This document shows, in pieces, positions 1-11,399 of a DNA stretch of 64,000 nucleotides. The stretch comes from Silene conica (Eukaryota > Streptophyta > Magnoliopsida > Caryophyllales > Caryophyllaceae): NCBI GenBank assembly GCA_029255685.2, contig CM055318.2, positions 17,303,001 through 17,367,000 of the forward strand, given 5' to 3'. Made by a program: the position numbers and the translations under genes. The notes below the pieces were generated by a model that had not been told where the DNA came from, did no database searches, and saw nothing but the letters and a program-made list of their open reading frames with translations. How positions within the stretch are numbered: the stretch's first letter is position 1; each line of letters opens with the position of its first letter.

Positions 1-560
1 CTACTCTCTTCGGATTGTCATGCAATGTACCCGATTCGTCGACCGCATGAAGATATAAAGGATACTCCGGTCGGATCATTTCGACTCTCTTCGGATTGTC
101 ATGCAATGTACCCGGTTCGTCGACCGCATGAAGATATAAAGGTGCAAGAGACAAGAGATTCCAAGCTATTCCGAGTCCTAACTCGTCGACTGCAAGAGGT
201 GTAAGAGACAAGAGATTCCAAGCTACTCCGAGTCTTGACTCGTCGACTGCAAGAGGTGTAAGTGACAAGAGATTCCAAGCTACTCCGAGTCATGACTCGT
301 CGACCGCAAGAGGCTGCAAAGTGCAAGAGTTTTTCAAGCTACTCCGAGTCATGACTCGTCGACCGCAAGAGGCTGCAAAGTGCAAGAGTTTTTCAAGCTA
401 CTCCGAGCCCTGACTCGTCGACTGCAAGAGGCTTCAAAGTGTAAGAGATTTCAAGCTACTTCGAGCCCTGACTCGTCGACTGCAAGAGGCTGCAAAGTGC
501 AAGAGATTCCAAGCTACTTAGAGCCCTGACCCGTCGACTGCAAGAGGCTGCAAAGTGCAA
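1..560. repeat. Tandem repeats in the 3' region of the Tat element
   Basis: Two arrays are visible. At 1-140 an approximately 85-bp unit (beginning near CTCTTCGGATTGTCATGC) occurs twice. From about 140 to 560 a unit of about 57-65 bp recurs roughly seven times, built from GCAAGAGGCTGCAAAGTGC, a TCCAAGCTACTCCGAG block and ACTCGTCGAC. Copies differ by small substitutions and by presence or absence of a short internal block. The arrays lie downstream of integrase and upstream of the expected 3' LTR. The short open frame through this region is only the repeat read in one phase and is not a gene. Confidence 0.8.
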
Positions 561-569
561 AGTGTACTT

Positions 570-1016
570 CACAAGATCAAGTTAACGTAGTTCAAAGAGG
601 GATGGTGTTTGTTTGGAGGTGTGGCTGCACTTGAACAAAGTGTTTATTCAAATTGCCTACGTACTTGCAAAGCTGACAATGTGACAACTTGCAAGATCAA
701 GCCAACGTAGTTCAGAGATGGGTGAGGTTTGTTTGAAGGTGTGGCTGCACTTGAGCTACATGTTCACCCAAGCTGCCTACGTACTTATAAAGCACAAAGT
801 ACTTTACAAGTTCAAGCCGACGTAGTTCATGAAAGATGAAAGGATAGGATTTTTTTGTTTTTTTTTTTTGAAGGTGTGGCTGCACTTGAGCTACATGTTC
901 ACCCAAGCTGCCTACGTACCTGTAAAGCACGAAGTACTTTACAAGATCAAGCCGACGTAGTTCATGAAAGATAGAAGGATATTTTTTTTTTGTGGTTTTT
1001 TTTTTGTTTTGTGTGT

Positions 1017-1047
<31 letters not shown>
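570..1047. repeat. Second 3'-region array (about 125-bp unit) and poly-T/polypurine tract
   Basis: Three imperfect copies of a roughly 120-130 bp unit run from about 570 to 980, each with a GTGGCTGCACTTGAGC block and a CTGCCTACGTAC block. They are followed by T-rich stretches, ending in an uninterrupted run of about 27 T at 1020-1047. On the element's coding strand this is an A-rich purine run just after the integrase stop. It could contain a polypurine tract, but the LTR it would prime is not in the window, so that role is inferred. Confidence 0.6.
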
Positions 1048-1099
1048 GGTTTTGTTGATGCAGTTTATCCTCTTGCTTAGGAGCCTTCACCGTTGGAGC

Positions 1100-3253
1100 T
1101 TAAGAATAGTAGCGCTTCAGAAACTTTCCATTGATTGGGCCTACGTGAACATCGTCTTTATCCACGATTTTGTAGGCACCATTTGTGTAGACCTCCTTCA
1201 CGACATATGGACCATCCCACTTAGAGGTGAACTTACCTACTGGCTTATGAGAGGTGATAATTGGTCTTCGTACCGCAAGTACCATGTCCCCTACTTGAAA
1301 AGAACGAGGGCGCACCTTTTTGTTGAATGCGGGTGACATCCTTGCTTGGTAGCATTGGAGTTTTTGTTGAGTCTCTAATCTTTTTTCATCGAGAGCTTCT
1401 AACTCTGCCAACCGCAACTTGTCATTTTCATCAGTTGTGAGTCCCTCCTGAATAGCAATGCGTAAGGAAGGGATTTGCAACTCCAAAGGTAACACGGCTT
1501 CGACTCCATACACCAACGCATACGGAGTTGCCTGAGTAGGTGTTTTGTAAGTGGTACGATACGCCCATAATGTTTCACCAATTCTTTCATGCCAGTCTCG
1601 CTTGGACTTCGCTACTACTTTCCTCAACAAGTTGCAAAGGGTCTTGTTGAAGGCTTCAGCCAAGCCATTCGCAGGAGCGTTGTACATTGATGACCTGTAT
1701 TGTATGAAATTGAATTTCTCACTCAAACTTCTCATGAGATGATTGAAGAATTGTTTCCCGTTGTCAGTTGTGATACGTTGCGGTACGCCATATCTGAAGA
1801 TGATCTGTGTTCGAATGAAGTCCACAACATTTTCTTTCTTCACCTCCCGTAGTGTGATTGCTTCTGCCCATTTTGAAAAGTAGTCAGTACCTGCGAGAAT
1901 GTATTCGTGTCCATTTGAGGCCTTTGGAACAAGAGGTCCCACAACGTCAAGTCCCCAAGCTTCAAAAGGCCATGAAGAAACAGTAGGGTGTAATGGCTCT
2001 GGAGGTTGGTGTATGAAGTTTGCATAAAATTGACAAGGTTCACACTTTTTTGCGAAGTCCAAACAATCTTGTATCATGGTTGGCCAGTAATACCCCATTC
2101 TCTTTACACGGTCATGAAGTTTAGGCCCAGATTTATGAGCACCACAAATGCCAAAATGAGCTTCGTGTATGGCTTCAGCAGCTTCAGATTTGCTTAGACA
2201 CCTCAACCATTGCCCTGAGAAAGAACGTCTATAGAGCGTCCCTTTATAATGAATAAACTTTGGAGCACGCCGACGTATTTCTACCTTGCGTCTGGGGTCG
2301 TCAGGTAGTTTTTGGTGATCCAAGAAGTCAATGATGGGTTGGCGCCAGTCATCTTCATCAATTGTGTAGACGCATATCATGTTTGTTGCATCTACATTCT
2401 CTTCTCCTTCAAGCAACGATACTGCCCAACGATTGCAGACTGGGACTTGCATCGATTCTTCTGCCCCCAATGCCAAAGTGGCTGCAAGATCAGCAAGCGC
2501 GTCAGCCAACTTATTGGCACTCCGTGGTACATGACCAATTTTGATGGAGTCAAGTTGGTTGAGTAGTTGCAATGCTCGTCGATGATAAGGAATCAAGTCT
2601 TCCTTCTTCACTTCGTATTCATCGAGTACTTGACTTATCACTAGCTGCGAGTCACCATAGATATCCATATCTCTGACGCCTATTTCAATCGCCATTTGGA
2701 GACCAAGTATTAAAGCTTGGTATTCGGCCATATTATTTGTGCACAACTGAGTAAGCGTAAAGGCATATGGCATAAGATGATTTTGTGGAGTTACGAATAC
2801 AACTCCAGCTCCAGCTCCATCTTGTCTTGCAGCACCATCGAAGTACATTTGCCATGGAGGTAGAATATCCACGTAGAAGATTTCTTCTCCTGGGAGGTCA
2901 TCTGAAATTTCCCACTCAGCTGGTACTGGATGATCAGCGAAGAAATCGACGATAACTTGACCTTTCACCGCCTTTTGGGGAACGAACACCAAGTCATACT
3001 GCTTAAGTAACATTGCCCATTTCGCAAGCCTCCCAGATAAGACTGGTCTTGAGAGTATATATTTGATTGTGTCAGCTTTGGAGACTATGTGTATCGTATG
3101 TGCCTGCATGTAATGCCTTAACTTCTGGATTGCAAACACCAAGGCGAGACATATCTTCTCAATTGGAGAATAATTCAATTTAGCTCCAACTAGATTACGA
3201 CTCAAGTAGTAGAGTGCCCTTTCCTTGCGGTCTTCAATCTCTTGGGCACACAT
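1100..3253 (-). pseudogene. Tat-element RNase H, second (archaeal-type) RNase H and integrase
   Basis: An open frame of 717 residues. Residues 1-105 are the end of the RT-linked RNase H (LNYSPIEK motif near residue 26). Residues 135-260 form a second, archaeal-type RNase H with YFDGAARQDGAGAG (first Asp at 139), the NNMAEYQAL Glu motif and a DSQLVI Asp motif. Integrase follows from about residue 370: a His/Cys zinc region (HEAHFGICGAH, then CEPCQ), the catalytic core with GLDVVGP, TTDNGKQF and NGLAEAFNKTL carrying the D, D and E, then a C-terminal GKFTSKWDGPYVV region. It is out of frame with the upstream RT by a frameshift near 3280-3300. The start codon is an artefact of that shift: the protein is a fragment of the Pol polyprotein. 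It would have cleaved the RNA/DNA hybrid and inserted cDNA in the nucleus. Confidence 0.92.
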
Positions 3254-5286
3254 TGCCCCCAGCGAACGTTCTTGCGCTGCAATATAAAGTACAAGTGGCT
3301 TTCCAGGCCTGGAATTGGTGCCTCCAGAACTGGCGCACTGGCTAGGTACTTCTTAATGCTATTGAAAGCATTTCTGCACTTTTCATCCCACTGGAATGGA
3401 GCATCCTTCTTCATAAGATGACTGAATGGCTGACAACGTCTGGCTAGATTAGAGATAAACCTTCGAATGTATGCCAAGCGTCCTTGCAATCCTCGTAGCT
3501 CCTTCAACGTTTTTGGTTCTGCCATTTCGTTGATGGCCTTGATTTTTCTTTGGTCGATTTCGATACCTCTATGTCTGACCACAAAGCCCAAGAACTTCCC
3601 AGATGTGACACCGAATGCGCACTTGAGTGGATTCATCTTAAGTTGATATTTTCTAAGTCTTTCGAAGACAACCCGAAGGTCTTTGATGTGGTCTTCTCTT
3701 TTCTTTGATTTAACCACCACGTCATCAACATAGCACTCTATTGTTTTATGCAGCATGTCATCGAAAATCTTTTGCATCGCGCGTTGGTATGTAGCGCCAG
3801 CATTCTTCAATCCAAATGGCATGACCGTGTAGCAGAAGATCCATTTTGGGGTTCGAAAACCTGTTGCTTCTTGGTCTTCAGGAGCCATATGTATTTGATT
3901 GTAACCAGCAGTACAATCCATGAAGGAGAGTGCTTCGTGAACAGTTGTCGCATCAATCATCAACTCTGTGACTGGTAAAGGGAAGTCATCCTTTGGGCAT
4001 GCTTCATTAAGATCTCGAAAATCCACGCATATCCGTAATTGTCCATTCTTCTTTATGACTGGGACAATATTTGCTATCCAGGTAGGATATGTGACTTCAC
4101 GAATGAAACCCGCCTCTATGAGTTTATTTACTTCATTTTCAATTTCAGGTACAAGCTCCGTCCTGAAACGACGGTGGGGTTGCTTCTTGGCACTGATGCT
4201 TTTCTTGATTGCTAGACGATGAACTGCGATGTTTGGGCTGAGTCCAGGCATCTCTTTGTAACTCCAAGCAAAGACATCTTTGTATTCGATCAACAACTTG
4301 TAGTACTCTTCCTCTTCTTCCTTAGTTAGTAGAGCACTAACATAAATGGGGCGAGGATTTTCAGCAGTTCCCAAGTTGAGTTCTTTGAGTTCATCCACAG
4401 TCGATTGCCCCCCGTCTTCATGTGGTTCAGGAGCCTCGTCAGCTTCAACTTCTTTATCCACATCAGACATCTCTTCTACTGTGATGTGATATGATGACGT
4501 GACATTTTCGAGATCATTTGGTTCTTTTGGACTGGAGGGACTTCGAGATAAAGAAGCAAGATCTTCTACATCTTTTGACTGGCCCGTGAGAACTAGTACA
4601 CGTCTCCTTACTTTGAGTGGTTCATGTTGTATGATATCCACTACTTGCATACGTTTCGTGCGAGATGGTACCGCGCTTCTCAGGTCATCACTTGATCTTA
4701 TTTCTTCTTCAACTTGTTTCGCAGAAGTTGAGAAAGAATGTTTGTCACCACAACTCTTCTTGGGATCTCCTAGTCGATTGAAGACTGTTTTTGATGGTTT
4801 GCCCAAGCGATCACGTATTGTACTCTTCTTGTTCATGCACAGCGAAGGTACTTGTGTTTTGACTTCACCTTTATCTTGATTGCCACGCCTAGCAAATACT
4901 GAAGTGCGTTTAGTTGAAACACTTGGTCTTCCCAACCTTGTAAATACCGAAGAATGTGACTTTTTTGCAGGTGGACTTATGCGATCGAAAACCGAAGATG
5001 AATGCGCCTTTTCTCCTTCTTGTTCATCTTCTGCAACCTCTTCCACTGTAATGTGCTGAGAAGATGTACTAGCGCCTCTTCTGCGAGCACCAATCTTCAC
5101 AGGTGCAGGAGACTCGTATCCCAACCCAGGTTTGGATGCTATGAAACTCCCTTTTTGCTTGAAGAACTCTTGTTGCGCCTTATTAAGGCCATATGGCTCA
5201 ACTTTTATAACCTTCCCAAGGGGAGTCGAATTTGTGAAGTCATAACCAGCCTTTGCAAGTAGTCTGTATGCATTAGGATCAAACAT
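3202..5286 (-). pseudogene. Tat-element reverse transcriptase with long repetitive linker
   Basis: An open frame of 694 residues in the Pol polyprotein. Residues 1-65 hold the conserved MFDPNAYRLLAKAGYDF block found before RT in this lineage. Residues 95-180 are a linker with about five copies of an S-V-F-x-R-L-G-like motif, also seen in relatives. RT spans about 375-565: ICVDFRDLNEACPKDDFPLP, MPFGLKNAGATYQRAM and the catalytic YVDD at 519-522. The RNase H connection begins after 620. The natural frame is lost at the C-terminus: the last 30 residues (after GLESHLYF) are out-of-frame sequence before the true frame resumes at about 3260. A frameshift near 5280 separates it from the preceding linker frame. 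The enzyme would copy element RNA to cDNA in the virus-like particle; this copy cannot do so intact. Confidence 0.92.
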
Positions 5287-5792
5287 CCCTTTATTTTCCT
5301 CACTTGAAGGTTGACTGGATGAATGGACAAAACCCTAGGAGGTGGTTTCACAACCTTTGTTTGGGATGAACTTGTCAGAGGTATAGTAACTTTTGCGACC
5401 CATTCTTGCTTGATCGTCTGACTTGACTTATTTTTGTCCTTAGGTTCTGTCTTTGACGTTGAACATTCTGCAAAAGGACTCTCCCCATCTTTGCGCCGAG
5501 ACTTTGGGATGTAGCGTAGTACTGGCGGCGCGGTCTTCTGCGTCATCTCTTCTTTCTTGGATGAGGTGATAGGCATGGTTACCTTGCTTGCCTCTACCTT
5601 GACATCGACTTCTTTAGCAGGATTTGGAGTTGCATTTTCCATGACGATGGTCTTTTCTTGCTTGCCCCCTTTCCCTGTTGAAGAGATGGTGGTTGGCATG
5701 AACTCACTGGACGTACCGTTTTCTTCAAAGAATTTTGCATCAGCGAAAAAGGCATCGACTTTAGAGAAAGGTTTTGCATCTCCATTCTCCAT
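5205..5792 (-). pseudogene. Tat-element linker between protease and RT (frameshifted segment)
   Basis: A 195-residue frame rich in Lys, Ser and Thr with no catalytic motif. It begins with an AKPFSKVDAFFADAKFF stretch, which normally continues from the protease domain, and ends just before the conserved FDPNAYRLL block, which lies in a different frame. It is therefore the middle of Pol, cut off on both sides by single-base shifts near 5790 and 5285. The Met start is not a real initiation site. Confidence 0.75.
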
Positions 5793-6714
5793 CTATCTTT
5801 CTCTCACCGCCGCAATAATACTTCAAGCATTGATGAAGGGTTGAGGCAACGACTCCATTTTCATGTTTCCAAGGTCGACCTAACAACAATTTGAATGATG
5901 TCTTGGCATCGATGACGTGGAACAATGTGTCGGAAGACAAGTCACCCATGCTAAGGTTTACTCGGATCATTCCAACTGCGCGCTCACCATTTAAGTTGAA
6001 AACATGAATCATTGTTCGACTGTTTGATAGTTCGTCCGTCGTGATCCCCAACTCTTGCATGGTCGCCTTTGGCATGAGGTTGACCCCTGAACCTCCATCG
6101 ATCAAGATACGCTTGACTTTATGCCCCCGGATATACCCTGACACATAGAGAGGCCTATTGTGAAGTGTAGACCCAAGAAGTAAATCTTCATCTGAAAAAC
6201 TCAAGGCTGCGTTGCAGGAGAAACATCCAGTTGATTGCTCGGTGGGCTCAACCTTTTCTTTCATCTTGCCCGCATACAACTCTGGTTTCTCGAGTCCTTG
6301 AAGTATCAATTGACGCTTCTCTTCAGGCAAATGAAATATTTCCTTCCATCCCATGTTTGCAGGGAGGCCATCTAGAGCATTCATCACTTCATCATCCTTT
6401 TGAGGGTGAGGTTGCTGTATTGGCACTGCATCATCCGCCTCGCCTTTCTCTATATTTTCTTCATTACCACCTTCAATCGCTGAGGTAGTGCACACGGTAA
6501 CTTTGTTCAAGAAATCTCGTGGGAAGAATTCTTCTAAGGTAATATGCCTTAGTGGTTCCTGCTCTAACACATCTGTAGGCAAGACATGTGATTTGATCAC
6601 AGTTTTAGGCTTTTTCTTCCCTCTTTGCTTGCGAGGCCTTTTCTTCTTTGGCTTGCTTCGCCGACGCTGGACTATTTGCTTCACTTGTTTCCTTGGCTTC
6701 CTACGTGTTACCAA
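5761..6714 (-). pseudogene. Tat-element aspartic protease segment
   Basis: A 317-residue frame. The N-terminal 40 residues are strongly basic (KPKKKRPRKQRGKKKPK). The retropepsin-like domain is near residues 195-290: ILIDGGSGVNLMP, where the usual D-T/S-G is D-G-G-S-G as in Tat and related plant gypsy elements, and a flap/C-terminal motif FKLLLGRPWKH. The protease would process Gag-Pol during particle maturation. The frame overlaps the gag frame by a few bases in a different phase. In relatives a D-D-D-E-G-W-T-L-V-T-R-R run is continuous here, so I read the overlap as a frameshift lesion rather than programmed shifting. The next shift is near 5790. Confidence 0.88.
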
Positions 6715-8605
6715 GGTCCAGCCTTCATCGTCGTCATCTTCATCTTTATTTTCCTCACTCTTATCTTAAGGAGTTGACTTTGTTTTTGGTGATATTGAAG
6801 GTAATGACGACGTTGACCTTTGGATCCGTAACTTGTAGGCTTAAAACTTCCAAATTGCAGCGTATGCACAAAACATCCTTGATGCATAGCTGGCTCTTCA
6901 GACTCCTCCAAGACCGCAGTAGTTTGATTCGTTGAAACTGTTTCATCCAAGTCAAGAATAATCTTCCCTTCCTTGGATAGTTGCATTATCTTTTCTTTAA
7001 GTGTTATACACTTTTCAAGGGGATGGCCCAACAATCTATGATAGCGACAGTAGTTAGCATCTCCTGTTTTGTTTGCTTGCTCAGGGCGCTTGGACTCTGG
7101 CAATTGTATAACCCATTTCTCAAGGAGGTCGTCTAACATTCCTGACAAGTCAGAGTCTGGGAATGGGTACTTCTTTGCTTGTAACTCCTCCAAGGTAGGC
7201 TTCTCTCGTTGATAGTTGTAAGCAAACTTCTCTTTCTTCTTCTCGTACTTGGGTTTGGACGAGATCTTCACAGGCGCACTACTGGTCTCAACGGCCATTG
7301 TTTCCTTTGTTGATGACCTAGAGCTCTTATCAGTTTTCTTGAACTCCTTCTTTTCACTGGTTGCCTTGGAAGACGTTGATCGAGACTTGTCACGTCCTTT
7401 GATTGTGATCTCCATATCATGAGCGCGGGTCGCCAGTTCTTGAAAACTTCTTGGCCTAATCCCCTTCAAGATATAGAGAATATCCCAGCTCATCCCATTG
7501 ATGCACATCTCAACTGCTGAGGTTTCACTTAAGCGATCCTTGCATTCCAGGCTCAACGCACGCCACCTGTTGATGTAGTCCACGACAGGTTCATCTTCCC
7601 ATTGGTTTGTATTTGTCAACTAACTCATGCTGACGACACGCCTGGTGCTGTAGAATCTGTTGAGGAATTCATCTTCCATGCGACCCCAGCTGTCAATTGA
7701 CTCAGAATCCAGATCTGTATACCAGTCAAACGCAAGTCCTTTGAGAGAGCGCACAAATTGCTTTACCAAGCAATCACCTTCAGTTCCGGCGTTGCTGCAT
7801 GTCTCGACGAAGTGGGCAATGTGTTGTTTTGGATTTCCCTTTCCGTCGAACTGTTGAAACTTTGGAGGTTGATAACCAGAAGGCATGCGTAAACTGTCAA
7901 TCCTCTTGGTATAAGGCTTGATGTAACGTCCATTGCTTGCTGAGCTGTTGTCTAGCTGGCTCTTGATGGTCCTTGCTATTAGCTCCTGAAGCTTTTCCTC
8001 AGTGAAGGCGCCGACTTCATTAGTTGGCTTTCCACCGTCTTCCTTGCCAACATCTTTGTCGCTATCATCCTCCTCCTCAGTGTCAGCATATTCGCTCTCA
8101 GCCTTCTTGTCACGGAGCGCCACCGCCTCTTTTTGGAGCTCGTCAATCTTCTTGTTCTTCTCCTCATTTCCTTCATCATCTTTTCAAGGAGCGCGTTCAT
8201 GTTCTGGACTTGTTCCTCGAGAGTAGCGCCGTTGATCACCATGACTGAAGCAGTGTCCGGAGTTGGGACTTCTTTCTTCGTTGGCGACCTCTTTGGGTTG
8301 CCAGGAGATGCTTTCTTGTCGACCTTAGCACCCTTGGTCTCCGCACGTGGAGGAGAGGAAGCAGTCAGGAGTGCCGTAGCAGCAGCAGCTATGGAGGCGA
8401 CCGAGATCTTGCGCGGCCTAGTTGGGACGTGAGCAGAGCGTAGACTTGCAGCAGCAACATTGACAGCAGCCTTCTTCACCCTTCCTCTTGTAGAGATGCC
8501 AACTGACTGTAGAGCTGGAGAGGTAGCAGCAGCAGGAGTACTTTGCAGGATATCTGCGTAGGTCCTCTTGGATGCGCTGGAGGAGATGCTTTGCTTGGTA
8601 GACAT
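6708..8605 (-). pseudogene. Tat-element gag, interrupted by a frameshift and a stop
   Basis: The ATG at 8605 starts MSTKQSISSSASKRTYADIL, followed by an Ala/Arg-rich N-terminus. Near 8170 the frame shifts into the segment starting at 8123 (ALRDKKAESEYADTEEEDD). This contains the gag core: MPSGYQPPKFQQFDGKGNPK, then KGLAFDWYTDL and DEFLNRFYSTRR. An in-frame TAG at 7620-7622 interrupts the core just after RVVSMS; the frame resumes immediately with LTNTNQWEDEPVVDYINRW, so GAG to TAG is the likely change. A zinc-binding-like CRYHRLLGHPLEKC lies near residue 200 of the 3' segment. Gag would package element RNA; this copy cannot make a full-length protein. Confidence 0.88.
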
Positions 8606-8660
8606 CTTCTTGTTGTGGTAGACTTGAGTAAAACGGCAGTAGAGATGAGAGGTAGAGAAG

Positions 8661-8678
8661 TTCACGTCGGGTTCACCA
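8661..8678 (-). other. Primer-binding site complementary to tRNA-Trp 3' end
   Basis: On the element's strand the 18 bases TGGTGAACCCGACGTGAA start five nucleotides after the 5' LTR. They are the exact complement of the 3' end (with CCA) of plant nuclear tRNA-Trp as I remember it (a T-arm/acceptor sequence ending in ACGTCGGGTTCA). The spacing of a few bases from the LTR boundary and the leading TGG are normal for an LTR-element primer site. The tRNA assignment rests on memory of the tRNA sequence, not a search. Confidence 0.78.
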
Positions 8679-8683
8679 AAATT

Positions 8684-9841
8684 TGTAACAGCAGATTTCG
8701 TATCGCGATAACTGAAATACAAAACAATGAAACAAATAAATTTTATTAATTAAATATCAAAATGTTACGTGTACAATCTCTAATGTATCCTCTGATTCTA
8801 ATTTGCCGTGACAGGTTACGTATACACTCTATGTAGCAGGGTGTGAACGTTGTATTTGAATGACACCTATAGAGGTCGCGTACACTCTAATAGGAGGTGT
8901 CGATTTGTATTCTTGAGAGGATCGCGGTGACTTGTTCTCTCTTGAACGTTGTAGCTTGGACTTGAATCTCTTGGGCAGGTGGCACAGTTTTGGTGTGCTT
9001 CTTGACTGCTTGCAGAAGTAATTTGCAGAGGGAGCTTGTAGAACTTTTGTGTCTTCTTCTCTCTCTAAATTATGATTAGTCCAATCTCCTGAAATGAATG
9101 AGGGGAGCTCCTTTTATAAGATTTCAATTCCCCTTAGTGGACTTTGACATTCACAGGCCTATTTGTGGGTTTTACTTGTGAACTTGGTCCAAATTTGTTT
9201 CTTTTCGGGTTTAAGGATCCGGATAGCTGCTTTTGTAATCTGAATCGACCCGTATTTGATTTAGTCGGGACAAAATAATTAAATTAAGTTAAAATTTGGT
9301 ATTAACTCAAAATAATTGATTTATTTTATTTATTCGGCACATTAATAAATTTCCTGTGGCTACACTCACATCCCTTATGGAAGAGGATGTTGAATCCTCA
9401 CATCCTTTGTGGAAGAGGATGTTGATTGTTCACGTCCCCTATGGAAGAAAATGTTGAATCCTCACATCCTCTGTGGAAAAGGATGTTGATTGTTCACGTC
9501 TATGTTCATTATGGACGTTGAATTTCGTCGTCTATGTCCATTATGGACGTTGGTTTTCAACGTCTCATACATACAACAAAAAGGAAAAAATTACAATTCA
9601 TATGTTAATATGTTGAATAAGAAAGCAAGTCATATTATTCCCTTACCATTGAATTTCCTTTTTAATCGATGAAAAAATTACAATTCTATTCATACGAGGT
9701 GTCGATTCATACGATTAACAATGTCTTAATTTTTTTTTTAAGTTTATTGTTTATGAGGATTTGGGAGAGAATACAGGAGAGAGAGAATGAGTATGGGTAG
9801 TGATGGTCTTTTTTCTAAAAAAACGTCGGCGATTCGTTACA
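8684..9841 (-). mobile_element. 5' LTR of the Tat element
   Basis: The inner boundary is set by the primer site: TGTAACAGCAG starts five bases beyond it. The outer boundary is placed where the matching inverted hexamer GTTACA occurs (9836-9841), giving a 1158-bp LTR with TGTAAC...GTTACA ends. A direct-repeat stretch of CACATCC...GGAAGAGGATGTTGA units lies at 9361-9545. The outer end is less certain than the inner one, because a similar AAAACGTCG motif repeats just beyond it and the second LTR is not available for comparison. Confidence 0.65.
9361..9545. repeat. Short tandem repeat inside the LTR
   Basis: Five or more imperfect copies of a 35-37 bp unit containing CTCACATCCT.TGTGGAAGAGG and GATGTTGA. 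They grade into shorter ATGTCCATTATGGACGTTG units at the right-hand end. The array lies within the U3 side of the LTR on the element's strand, where such repeats often hold enhancer elements. No regulatory role is shown here. Confidence 0.6.
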
Positions 9842-11160
9842 AAACGTCGACGACGTTTCGCAACCCCCAAGTTTATCTTTGCATAGATATATGATAGCCT
9901 ATGTCAGGGGCCATAATGGAATAACTCAGTTGGGCGTTAAAGGAATGGTACCTTCACATTGACGTATTGACTGCTTGAACCTCATGTCCTCATCCTTCAA
10001 GTTATGGGTGGAGATAGTATATCAATGGATAATAAATCATTTATTATGAAAAATAAGAGTCTTACTAAGTATTTTCATAGCCTTACTCTTAATTTTATCC
10101 CTAGAAGTCATAATAGAATAACTCACTTCATAGTCTAGAGGGAAATATAAACTATTTATTTCCTATTGTAAAAAAAAAAATTATTCCAAAAGAATTATCC
10201 ATATTCTAAATCTGGTATGATAAATGGAGTAAACTATAAGTATTACACTATTACCCCAAAATCGTTCACTACTATTTTGTCTATCAAAGTGACATTGCAT
10301 CCATTTTTTAATTGGAAGGGTAAAATTTTAATTTAGCACATATTTCTTACCTCATTCTGAAAATAAAAAATAAGACAATAAAAGTAGAATAAAGCGGTTA
10401 TCACTCATAATTTATGAGTTAATGATTTACATAAATTAGTTGAGCTAGTAGATTTAGTGAGTTATACTTATTAAGTCGATTAGAAATATTATTTAAAAAA
10501 AGAAGTTAAATATGTCAAGCTAGATTATAGAAAAAAAACTGGAATAGGTCGAGGTAGAATTGAGTCAATTATCCAGTTTGTGTAATTGAGTTGGGTTTGG
10601 GGGGATAATAACATGATTAAACGTGAAATAAATACGAGCTCGACACCACCTCTTTCAAATGTACCACTTACATTAAGTAATATCCTATCAAACAGACAAA
10701 CATTATATTTTTCTTCTCTTTAATCTTCATTTTTTTTAAACTAAAAACCAGTAACATGGAGATAAGCAATGATTCTTATTGAGTTGGATTATATCCTTCA
10801 CAAACCAATCCAAATCCCTTAGATTCTAGAGATTCATGCCTAAAGGGAATTGGAAAAGCTTATTTATGATAAATTTGGTACGACATCGATCAAAATTCTG
10901 ATTCACGATCCTAAATTACTAAATGAGACATGACTAATTATTGTTTGGCCATAAATAATAATTCACGAATTCAAATGTGCAAAAATATTATTTTGTTACC
11001 ATATCATCCCATTTAAACCTTTAATTATCTAAAAAAATCAAATCTTATTAATTAGATACTAACCCAAAAATAGAAAACTAAAATACGTACAACTAATCCC
11101 AAAAGAATTAGTTAAATTTATGTAAGAGAGTTGAGTAATAATCATCCTTGAGAGTTACGA
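9842..11160. other. AT-rich intergenic region upstream of the ABHD17 gene; no gene seen
   Basis: No coding similarity, RNA gene or clear element boundary is visible on either strand. The sequence is AT-rich with short homopolymer runs. Promoter elements of the downstream gene probably lie in the last several hundred bases, where a C/T-rich stretch (11200-11330) begins. Confidence 0.5.
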
Positions 11161-11399
11161 GTCAGCCATTGTAGCCGTCATCAAAGGACCTCATCTCCTC
11201 GTCTTTTCTTTTCCTTTCTTTTCTCTCTCAAAAGCTGACTTACTTCCTTCCTTCTCCAACGTTCACAAAAAACCCTCCCCACTTCTCCCAAAGATTCCTT
11301 TCTCTCTCTTTCTCTCCTTTCAAACATCTACGATTTCTTTTATTTAAGATTATAACATCAAACTTATCACTCAATCAAACTATCCTTTGCTTTTTCAGG

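Larger units (their letters stand above)
1..9841 (-). mobile_element. Tat-type Ty3/gypsy LTR retrotransposon, 5'-LTR to 3' tandem-repeat region (truncated by window edge)
   Basis: Read on the minus strand, the order is 5' LTR (8684-9841), primer site (8661-8678), gag, protease, linker, reverse transcriptase, RNase H, a second RNase H, integrase, then a non-coding repeat-rich tail (about 1-1000). An extra RNase H after the RT-type one is the hallmark of the Tat lineage of plant Ty3/gypsy elements. The long tandem-repeat 3' region before the 3' LTR is also typical of Tat/Ogre/Retand relatives. The reading frame is broken by at least four frameshifts and one in-frame stop, so this copy is not autonomous. 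The 3' LTR and second target-site copy lie outside the window to the left, so insertion age cannot be estimated from LTR divergence here. Confidence 0.92.

Noticed and set aside
99..326. 75-residue Ser/Arg-rich open frame on the minus strand
   Set aside because: It is the tandem repeat of the Tat element read in one phase (repeated SLESLVSYTSCSRRV), not a conserved protein.
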